The position numbers were made by a program, and so were the translations under genes. Shown one piece after another: positions 50,594 through 59,400 of a DNA stretch of 64,000 nt. Under the pieces are notes generated by a model. It worked only from the letters and a program-made list of their open reading frames with translations. It ran no database searches and was not told where the DNA came from. Source of the stretch: Rhodocyclaceae bacterium (GTDB lineage: Bacteria > Pseudomonadota > Gammaproteobacteria > Burkholderiales > Rhodocyclaceae); assembly GCA_008080565.1 (NCBI GenBank), contig VIKE01000027.1, positions 62,001 through 126,000 on the forward strand, written 5' to 3'. Within the stretch, counting starts at the first letter, position 1. Every line of letters starts with the position of its first letter.

Positions 50594-51073
50594 TTAGAGC
50601 GCGCAGTTGATGTGCCGCACATTGTTGGTTCCATTTTCTCTCGCCAACTCAATGCTATGAATCCTGGATGTCACATATGCGCCTAGAGATAGCCTTGTTT
50701 CGTTCTTTCCGAGATTTCGCTTAATGAACTGCGACTGGTGATCGGTTAGCGAGAACTCAATGAATACCTCTTTCTCTTGCGCGGGCGGGAGGACGTACCG
50801 CCTCAAGTGAGCGAATTCGCCGACTTGGCACCCGTAGAAGAGCTGCCCATAAATTCTGTCAATTGAGATTTCGAGCGGCGTAAGATTTGTGACTAGGAGC
50901 CAAACTCTGACGTTGGGCAACTCTCCGCAGTCGTAGGTAACACCGTCACCTTCGCCGCGAATGCGGACCTTGATACCTTCTGCAAACCTCCCTGGCTTGT
51001 AGAACCAACGCACCACCGGAGGCAATATAAAGGCGAGAGCCTTGAAGGAAAAGTCTTTGAGAAGTTCGAGCAT
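50594..51073 (-). CDS. Hypothetical protein with N-terminal hydrophobic segment
   Basis: The frame starts at ATG 51073 (or GTG 51091) and gives 159 residues. The N-terminus is amphipathic to hydrophobic (LLKDFSFKALAFILPPVVRWF), perhaps a membrane anchor. The rest is a beta-rich domain (GVTYDCGELPNVRVWLLVTN, EVFIEFSLTDHQSQFI). I do not recognise a family. No ribosome site is obvious and it has no operon partner; it may be a cargo or relic gene. Confidence 0.5.
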   Translation of the reverse strand: MLELLKDFSFKALAFILPPVVRWFYKPGRFAEGIKVRIRGEGDGVTYDCGELPNVRVWLLVTNLTPLEISIDRIYGQLFYGCQVGEFAHLRRYVLPPAQEKEVFIEFSLTDHQSQFIKRNLGKNETRLSLGAYVTSRIHSIELARENGTNNVRHINCAL

Positions 51074-51441
51074 AGGCAGAGAATTGCGCACCGTAAAAGT
51101 TATTAAGCGGCCCCACCGAGCCCGTATAACAATTCATATTCATGCCCTCCATTATGCTTCCCGAATCGCTCGTCCAGCAAGGAAAGCACCTCGACATGGT
51201 CCATATAACAACTCCAAATTTATGGACGATGTGAAGTGGGTTTTGTGGTCAGACGGCCGCATTGAAGCTACATCCCTGTTCGTCCGCTTCTAGCCAGGAG
51301 TCGTGTACCAGCATGCCCCGATCATGGTCGTTGAAACAACTCGTACCCGCTCACCGCCGGCTTTGGGAGCAGGGACTCCTGGCCAATAGTTGCTGCCCGG
51401 GCAGCTAATCGTTTGATCCGACACTTTGCTAAGATATTCTG
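51074..51441. other. Intergenic region, no gene
   Basis: No supported frame. Two similar motifs (GTATAACAATTCATATTCATG near 51124, cut here to ATAACAATTCATATTCATG, and ATAACAACTCCAAATTTATG near 51205) lie 80 bases apart and might be protein-binding sites. Confidence 0.4.
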
Positions 51442-51729
51442 ATGACCCGCGCTGAACTGATCTTCCGCCTCGCGTCGCGTTTTCCGCAACTAGTTCTGAA
51501 AGATGCAGAACTGGCTGTGGCTGAAATACTGACTGCCTTCCGCCAAGCTCTCGTCAATAACGAGCGCATTGAGATTCGCGGATTTGGCACCTTCTGCTTG
51601 AACTATCGGGCGCCGCGTTCGGGTCGCAATCCGAAGACAGGCGCATCGGTGGCCGTCACAGGAAAATGGACGCCCCATTTCAAGTCTGGCAAGGCATTAC
51701 GTGACGTCGTGCGACACCCGACGGAGTAA
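51442..51729 (+). CDS. IHF-beta-like/HU family DNA-binding protein
   Basis: This 95-aa protein is an integration-host-factor-like member: [17 protein letters not shown], then the conserved [15 protein letters not shown] and the DNA-intercalating arm [13 protein letters not shown], ending [11 protein letters not shown]. This is closer to IhfB than to HU. The normal ihfB neighbours (rpsA, lapA) are absent, so it is a second, accessory copy. It lies next to the exosortase genes and the transposon region and could be linked to either. A typical genomic copy should exist elsewhere. Confidence 0.85.
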   Translation: MTRAELIFRLASRFPQLVLKDAELAVAEILTAFRQALVNNERIEIRGFGTFCLNYRAPRSGRNPKTGASVAVTGKWTPHFKSGKALRDVVRHPTE

Positions 51730-51783
51730 TAACGGCGGCATTAACTACCGTTAATTTCGATCATCTCCCTAAATGTCCTCAGT

Positions 51784-52306
51784 CTAGATCACCAGTTTAT
51801 CGGTTTTCGATTCCACAAGAACACGTATCCATCGATCCGCCGCCGACACCACAAGAATGCCGGCCGCAATCGCCAATACCAACGGACCGCCGGTCTGCAG
51901 AAAATCGTTCCAGTAAACCATTAGGGAAACCGGAGCCTCGGGAACCCATCATGGGCACCGCGAGCAGCAGTCGCGCCGGCAACGCCAAAAGTTGAGTGAC
52001 CGGCCAGGCGAGAATGATTGCCAGTAAGAGGATGACGGGTTGCAATACACTGCCGATCAGTGTGGTCGGGTCAAAGTGTAGTTGGGCATTGGGCATCAGG
52101 ATGCGACCACCGATGACCAGTATGCGGATTGGCGTCACCTTCAACTGAATGACGGTATTGGCTGAACGGTTCGCAATGAACGCATGATCAACCTGAAGGC
52201 GATCATCGACCGCCTCGATCACCCAGCTCAACGCCGGCAGCATGGGGGTAACGATGGCCGTACCGTAGATACGGCCCAAAGTCAGCAGGATCGCGGCCAG
52301 GAGAAA
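51784..52306 (-). pseudogene. Exosortase H-associated membrane protein, frameshifted
   Basis: From just after the xrtH stop the minus strand reads FLLAAILLTLGRIYGTAIVT, then TLIGSVLQPVILLLAIILAW, a membrane protein of the type encoded beside exosortase H. At about 51955 the frame changes: the natural ending (VSLMVYWNDFLQTGGPLV, LAIAAGILVVSAADRWI, to a stop at 51784) is in another frame. No good start codon exists before FLLAA, because a TAG precedes it. This looks like gene decay or sequencing error in an otherwise recognisable partner of xrtH. Confidence 0.65.
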
Positions 52307-52873
52307 CTACCGAACTGTTGGCGCATTTGACAGATTGGACTCGCGACCATCACCTATCCAGTAAAGGGCGTAGAGCCCGACACAAAGAATGAGCACGATG
52401 GGTGCGACCGTTCCATGTAACAGATTAAACAAGGAGGGTTCGCTGCGATAGACATAGAACAACGTAACAAGCCGTATCTGATTGAGGCAGAACACCAGCA
52501 GGATGCCGAACCCTAGTCCGCTCAGCCTGCGCCGCCAGGGCATGACGACGGCAGCAAAAGCAGCCACCAGCATAAACATGATCTCGGTACCCTCGCATCC
52601 CTTGAGAACGGTGATACCGCCACCGGGTGCAATCAACTGGTTGCCCAACGCCTTAACCTGCACTGCTGGGGTTAGCAGTTTGATCAATGCAGCCGTGGGT
52701 GTGACGGTCAGATCACCGAGGATGAAGTGCTCGAAATCGCTTCCTCGGCACGCGTCGTAACTCATCTGAAGGATGAAAAATACAGACAGAAACAGCAGAG
52801 CAGAAAGCCATGCCGATATAGGTTTCTGCGACTGGTTAGTACGGGTTAGAAACTGCTCAAACGATTCGTTCAT
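52307..52873 (-). CDS. xrtH: Exosortase H
   Basis: This 188-aa polytopic membrane protein has the exosortase catalytic triad: C93 (LKGCEGTEIM), R134 (LNQIRLVTLFY) and H153 (FNLLHGTVAPI). Hydrophobic helices surround them (AWLSALLFLSVFFILQ at 21-36 and IVLILCVGLYALYWIG at the C-terminus). The short size fits exosortase H, the partner of IPTL-CTERM proteins, and such a protein is encoded 8 kb away at 60916-62322. It cleaves the sorting signal and attaches the protein to the envelope. The ATG at 52873 is preferred over the TTG at 52879. Confidence 0.9.
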   Translation of the reverse strand: MNESFEQFLTRTNQSQKPISAWLSALLFLSVFFILQMSYDACRGSDFEHFILGDLTVTPTAALIKLLTPAVQVKALGNQLIAPGGGITVLKGCEGTEIMFMLVAAFAAVVMPWRRRLSGLGFGILLVFCLNQIRLVTLFYVYRSEPSLFNLLHGTVAPIVLILCVGLYALYWIGDGRESNLSNAPTVR

Positions 52874-53107
52874 TTTCAAGCACGGCCAAATTTATGCGAT
52901 GGGTTCTGTGCCGTCCGATCTTTCGGTATCGCTTCGCTCATCTTTTTGAGCACCAACGGATACCCCACGAATAGAACTCAAGGCAGGGGATAGCCTCTTC
53001 GTACAAATTCGGAACCACCTCGCGCTGTTCAGAAACTGAAGATATATAAAGCTCCCACGACGAAACCTTCGACAGGTTTGGGGTGGATTGGAAATTACTT
53101 ATCGGCA

Positions 53108-53175
53108 ATAGTTGGCCAAGTCATAGGCGTGTTCGCGGTTGGCGCCGTTTTCTTCGAGAATGCGTGTTGGTTTTC
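53108..53175 (-). pseudogene. Remnant of an Rhs core repeat
   Basis: Read on the minus strand this short stretch encodes PTRILEENGANREHAYDLAN, close to NPTRVLEENGAEREYAYDPAN in the intact Rhs protein at about 57030. No longer frame surrounds it. It is a leftover of a displaced Rhs tip. The rest of the 52874-53183 gap shows nothing I can support. Confidence 0.65.
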
Positions 53176-53183
53176 GCACTGGT

Positions 53184-53441
53184 CTAAGCTGCAAATCGTC
53201 GCAGTACGGACTCAGGCTCCATCGACATCTCTAAGGCTAGTTTCTCGATAAGCGTTACCACTTCGGCTGAAGGTATTTTCTTCTCTTCAGCGTAGATATC
53301 AACGGCGGTCTCAAGCGCAACACCGTACTCGCCAACGTCAATAAATGACTGAATTTCTGCACGTTCGGATTCCGATAGCTCAGATCCAGCCGCAATTGCC
53401 AACTCAGAAAACAACGATTCGATCACATCAAAATTTGACAT
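53184..53441 (-). CDS. MafI-type immunity protein
   Basis: This 85-aa acidic protein starts at ATG 53441 with AGGG in front, 11 bases after the Rhs stop. Its key stretch, LSESERAEIQSFIDVGEYGV, then ALETAVDIYAEEKKIPS, resembles the MafI immunity family, which binds EndoU-type nuclease toxins. Placement right after a toxin-bearing Rhs C-terminus, on the same strand, is the normal immunity gene position. Expected role: neutralise the EndoU domain in the cytoplasm of the producer. Confidence 0.8.
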   Translation of the reverse strand: MSNFDVIESLFSELAIAAGSELSESERAEIQSFIDVGEYGVALETAVDIYAEEKKIPSAEVVTLIEKLALEMSMEPESVLRRFAA

Positions 53442-53452
53442 CAAACTATCCC

Positions 53453-56400
53453 TTAACGCGGATTTCGCGGTACGTTGGTTGGGTAGCCGGTAACAATCCG
53501 ACCATCTGGAGAAACAATTACTTCAATGTCGATACCATCACGCGTGCCACGAACAACGGTACGTCCCCCGCGACCAGGTATACGAGACGATGCAGGATCA
53601 GTAGCCACATCGGAAATCTCACCAGTTATTTTGCCATCTGACCAACTGCTCGGAAATTCGCTCTTTCCTGGGTTGCCAGTTCCTGAACGGTGACCTCCGC
53701 CAGTAGAGTCGCCACCGAGAACATGGGTCTCACCCTTTGAATCCAGGAGATTCGGCTTGTCTCCACCCTCGTTGAATATCAGCCCGCCGAAATTCTCAAT
53801 GAATTGCCGTGGCTGCTCCAGAATATAATCCAAAGCCTGCTGTATCCAACTTGTGCTCGGCGGCGGACTCGTCGGCAGCCCCAGTTGGGCTTCGTAACCA
53901 CCCGGTTCATATCTTTGCTGTGTTTGCTCCGAGAAGCCGGGAACCCAAAATACTCGAGGCCCGATTGCCCGCCCCGGCAGCCTGCCGACCCCGGTCGCTC
54001 CCGGTAATCCAACTAGCAGGTTCAAACTCTGCTGCCCCGCCTCCAGCCCGCCAGAGATATCCTCTCCAACGGTGTAATCCTTGTTCGCCGCCTGCGCATT
54101 CTGGTTAAAGACCTTGAACGCTGGCGCCGCCAGCATCCCTGACGGATCGCGGTAGTTGGTCGGGCTGTTCCCGACGTAGGCATAGGGATTGATCCCTGCC
54201 GCCAGGCCCAGCGGGTCTTTCTGGATAAAACGCGAGAAATTCGGGTAGTAGTAACGGGCCCGGTAGTACATCAGCCCCGTATCGTCCTGTTCCCGTCCGG
54301 TGAAGGCGAAAGCCGAGGTGCTGCCGGCCGGGGCATCGGTGATGTTGCCCCATGGGTCGTAGCGCTGAAGGGCATGGATCACGTAGTTGCTGCCGGTCTT
54401 CGCCTCCGCCTGCATGACCACCGATCCCAGGCCATCGCTATGCTGGTAACGGGCGGGCTGACCCGCCGCTTGAATCATCAGGATATCGTCGTCACCGGGG
54501 CCGTGCGTGTAGACCGAGCTGGCGCTTGTCCAGCCGGCCAGATAGCCGGCATGGAGATCGGCCCCGTTGTACAGATAGTTCAAGGTATAACCGGAGGCCC
54601 CGGCGACCGTCTTGTTGATCCGCCGACCGGCGTGGTCATAGGTGTAGGTCTCGGTCGCCGGGTTGCCGCTGGCACTGGAGCCAACCATTCGCCCAAGCAC
54701 GTCGTAGCTGTAACTGCGCGTGCTGCCGTTACCATTGTTCTTGGCGACGAGCGAACCATTGTTGTCGTAGCCGAAGCTGCCGGCATAGGCGGACCCGTAG
54801 CTGACGCCGGCAGCGTCGAAAGCTTCGAAGGTTTTGAGTTGATGGGCGGCGTCGTGGGTGTAGGCGTAGTAGCCGTTGTCGGCGTAGGTGTCCCGCTTCA
54901 AGTTGCCGTAGACGTCGTAGCGGTGTGCCGTAAAGAGGCTTTCTGCGCCGTTGCCGAGTTTGCGGTAGGCCTCCATCAGGCGGTCCAGTGCGTCGTAGGT
55001 GTAGCGCCAGGTGTGCAGTGCCGTGTAACCGCTGTCCGGAACATCCTGGAAGACCGTTTCCTGATTCAGGCTGCGTCGACCGAAACCATCGTAGGTATAG
55101 CTCTGCTGACTGACCGGGGTACCGCTCTCGACCTTGTTGACCAATTCGGCCAGCGTGCCGTCGGCGTTCCAGCTATAGAAAGCGGCGATGCCGTTGGGGA
55201 ACCATTTCTGGGTGAGCCGCCCGCCGGCATCCCAGCCGAAGACGATGGCTTCGCCATTGGGGGGATAGACGGCCTTGAGGCGACCGACCGCGTCGTAACG
55301 GTAGTTGATCTCGTTACCTTCGGAATCCCGGGTGCTGTTCAGGAGTCCGCCGGGGCTCCAGTCGTGGGTCAGGGTCTTGTTGCCACGGCTGTCGGCCACC
55401 GTCTTCAGGCGCCGGCAACTGTCGTAGGTGTAGGTAGTGCTCATCGCCGGCTGGGTATTGACGATACCGATGACCTGCCCCAGGCCGTTGCGGGTATATG
55501 TCAGATTGCCGGCCTGGCCGTTATGGCTACTGCGGGTCAGCAACTGGTGGCCGTAATCCCAGGTAAAACTGGTGATCTGGCCCTTGCCGTCACTCTGGCT
55601 GAGAACGTTGCCGTAGAGATCGTAGGTCCAGTTCCAGCTGTGGGCCAGCGGATCGGTTTCTCTCAGCCGGCGGCCGAAGTCGTCGACGACATAGGTCGTC
55701 TGCGCACTGACGACATCGGCGGCGGCGTTGATGCCACTAGCATCAGTACGCCCGGCCAGAATTTGGGTGAGATAGCCCAGACCGTTATAGACGTATTGGG
55801 TGACCGGGCGGATGTTGCCGTAATCGGCATCCGTGTAGGCTGGCCCGGCCACCCGGATCAGACGGTTGAGTTCGTCGTAGCTCTTGAAACTCGTGCGGAC
55901 TGCGCTGGCCGGATAGTCGGCCGGGTATTCGGTGACCGTGACGACATTGCCATTAGCGTCGTAGTCGTATTCGGTGGCCCGACCCGTGGCAAAGACACCG
56001 ACCTTGGGCTGTTCGATGCGCTTCAATCGGCCGTTGCGGCTGGCATCGTAGTAGGAATAGAGCGCCGTATTGCCGTTGGGATCGGTGACCCCGCGCACCC
56101 GGCCGTCTACGTCCCGGTCAGTGGTGGCCCGGTGGCCTTCCTGGTCGTAGGCGGCAACGATCCGATTGGCGGCGTCGTAGTCGAACGCCAGGGTGGTGTT
56201 GTCCGGGTTGATGACGCTGGTCAGGTTGCCGCCGGCATCATATGCGTAGCGGGTCAGGTTGCCGCCGGCATCGAGGCTGCGCTCCCGGCGATCCGACAGG
56301 TCGTAGGCGGCGGAGGTGCCGTCCACCTTGCCGGCCGGGGTGCCCGCCGAATCCATGAGCAGTTGCTCGATCGGATTGCCGTTGGCGTCGAAACGGTAAT

Positions 56401-59400
56401 CACGTAGTTTGCCGACACCGTCGGTGGCACGGACCACGCGGTCCACTGCGTCGTACTGGTAGGTAACCGAGTACCAGTCGTCCCGCAGGCCTTGCGTAAC
56501 CCGGCCAAGGTTGTCATAGGCCAGGGGAGCGACATCCGGTGCATCAATGCTGCCGTTGCCGTCCTTGTCACCGCGACGGGTGACACTGGTTGCGTTCAGG
56601 CCTTGGACGTTATTGACTGCGTCGTTATAGGCAAATTCGGTAGTGGGACCGGCTTGCGTCGCGAAATCCCGCACCCGCTTGCTGCTGGTAAGGTTGCCCC
56701 AGCTATCGTAAGTATTGATCGTCCAGGCAGCAATCTGGGCAGCAACCGGCGAGTAGCTGGCGGGATCGACGGCAGCACCAAAGCCGTTTTTCAGACGAAT
56801 TTCCTGCAACAGGTTGCCGGCTGCATCGTACTTGAGCAGGGTGTAGTTGCCTCGCGGGTCCTTGATCTTGCCCGGCTGGTTGAAACTGTTGAAGTTGGCG
56901 TAGTCGATGGTCTGAGCTGACGGCAGCGTAATCCGCGTGACGTTGCCGGCCCCGTCGAAGGTGCTGCCGGTGGGCCGCCCCATCGGGTCGGTGGCCGTTA
57001 CCCGGTGGTAGGGATTGGCCGGGTCATAAGCGTACTCGCGCTCGGCACCGTTTTCTTCAAGGACGCGGGTTGGATTGCCGTATTTGTCGAAGAAATAGCG
57101 TCGCTCATTTCCGCTGGGATTGGTGACCACGGTTTCACGGCGGAAGTCGTTGTAGGTGAACACCATCGCTTCGCCGGCCGTCGTGATCTGGCGGAAGGCT
57201 CGTCCATTGGCGTAGTACTCGAAACTTATCCCGTTGCCGCGGGGCAGCGTGAATTGTTTCAGGGCGTGATTGATGTTGGGACCGTCGGTCGCGGTGTAGT
57301 AGGCGTAGGTCACCGGGTTCTGGCTGCCAGCCACGGCCAGCGGGTTCTTGAAACTCGCTAGGTTGCCGGCGGCATCGTAGCCGTACTGATAACGACGGCC
57401 GGACCAGTCTCTCACCTCGGTGATGCGGGAGCCGGTGTAGGTAAAAGTGAGCGCCCGGTTAAGTTCGTCTGTGACTTTATCCAGGTTGGTCCCGGCGTAG
57501 GTGACCGTCAGCTTGTTGCTGTTGCGGTCGGCAATCCGGATCAGCCGTGCTTTCTGACCAAGTGTGCCGGCGATGGATTCGAAGGTGTAGGTAAAGCCGT
57601 TCTTCTCGCGAATCGAATAAGTACCGTCAGTGTTGCGGGTGGTCTGGAAGTTGAAGCCGGTAGGCGCCGTAAACGTTGCACCAATGGCGACGCCACCCGC
57701 CGCGCCGGCGACCCTGACGTATTTCTGGGAACCACCGCCATCGGTCCAGCGCACCGATGAGGTCAAACCATCGCTATCCGGTGCATCGGTGGTGCCATTG
57801 GCATTGTCGTCGACGAAATCGAGCACCTGGTTGAAGCTGTGAGTCCAGCCGAAGCCCAGAGGACCATCCTTGGCTTCGCGGCTGTTGTAGGAACGCTCGA
57901 AGACCAGATCCAGCCCACCTCGTCCCTTTATCCGGAGATCCCGCTCGACATGGTAGACGTTGCCAGTGACCAGGTTGACCGGGTCACCGCCCCACGCATC
58001 GTAGGGACTCAACGCCCAATTGTGAGCGCTGGAAATGAATGGTGGCGGTGCGTCGGGTGGATCGAAGGCTGAGCCCGATGGTGCTATTTCGAAGACAAAG
58101 CCCGTCAGGAGAGAAGGGTTCCAAGGGTAGAGGAAGGCATCGTCGAGACTGAAACCACCGGCCGACTCGTTGATGGCAAAGCTTGCCGTGGCCGTTGGAT
58201 TGGTGGCATTGGCGAGATCGTTTTTCTCGGCAACGTAGACGTAGCCCTTCCACTGGTCGGCCCCACCATTGGTATAGCGAATGTGACTGCGCGGGATGGT
58301 GACCGTATAGCCTGGATCGATATAGCCCGATTTGATGGCAGCCACCTGGCCGGCCGTGTAATTGAGGGTGGTATCGGCATTCGCAGTGAACTTGCCGCTT
58401 TGGCTTGCCCAGTTCGCCGAAGTCAGGATCAGCACCTCGATATTCTTTTCGCGGGCGTACTGGAGCCCCCGGACGGTCGAGATGGCGTCGGCCTTGGTGT
58501 TTTCCTGCCAGATGTAGGACTCGTAATTGGATGCGGCGTAGCCGCTGAGCAGGAAATCCTTGTAGAGACTCTTGCCGGTGCTTCGGTCTACAGAACGGAT
58601 GACAGCGCCAGGAAAGTCGATGAGGAAGCCTTCCTGGGTGACTGCGAAGGGCAAATCGAACAGGTAGCTTACCTTCATCCGGGAAGCGGTCAGGCCCATG
58701 TGGAGGCCGCTGGCACCTGTCGCACCCTGCAGTTCGCCAATGCGCCGGAGCGTGTCGTGGAGGTAGCGTTGGTATTTGAGGCCAACAAGATGGAGGAACT
58801 CGCCTTCGGTCTCCTCCAGATTGGCGTTGGGGTTGGCGGTATCGCGGACCGATTGCAGGAGGCGGGCCGCCCGTTCGGTCAGCAAGCGGTCCGAGGTCTG
58901 GAAGGCAAAGGCCTGCAGGGCGTGGTAGCTGGCGGCCTTGATATTGCTATAGGCGATGTAATTGACCCGGCCATTATTCAGGGGATCGCCCGGCGTGACA
59001 CCGTTGGCCAGTTCGGCCATGGTGAGGTCCAGTTGCAGTTGGTTGGCCTCCGTACAAAGGCCAACCGAGCCCGGGGTGGTCACTGGCGTCTGGTCGACGC
59101 CCTCAACCTTGAGGATGGGAACAACATTAATGCCACAAGGCAGGGTCGAAGCGGAGTTGCCATCATTGCGCCAGGCATCGAGGTTGGCTTGATCAGTTGT
59201 GGAGGCCCCTTTGAAGGACAGCGTCAGGCGCGACAGAGCGGCGGCGGGCATCGTCAGGCCACCGCTGGCCAACACCGTACCATTTGCCGTCACGGCCAGT
59301 TTGTAACGGTGGCGTTCTGGCAGCGTGGCCGCTTCTGCAGAGGTATTGCCGTCGCCCCATTGCGTGAATTCGGCGACGTCGTAGGGCAGCGATGAGGGCA

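Noticed and set aside
53062..53078. CCTTCGACAGG as an inverted TnsB site marking the right transposon end
   Set aside because: Shares only TTCGACAG with the left-end repeats, is single, and lies beyond the exosortase genes.
54374..56407. Plus-strand frame (677 codons) opposite the Rhs repeats
   Set aside because: Val/Gly-rich repetitive translation arises from the repeated Rhs sequence; no independent evidence of a gene.
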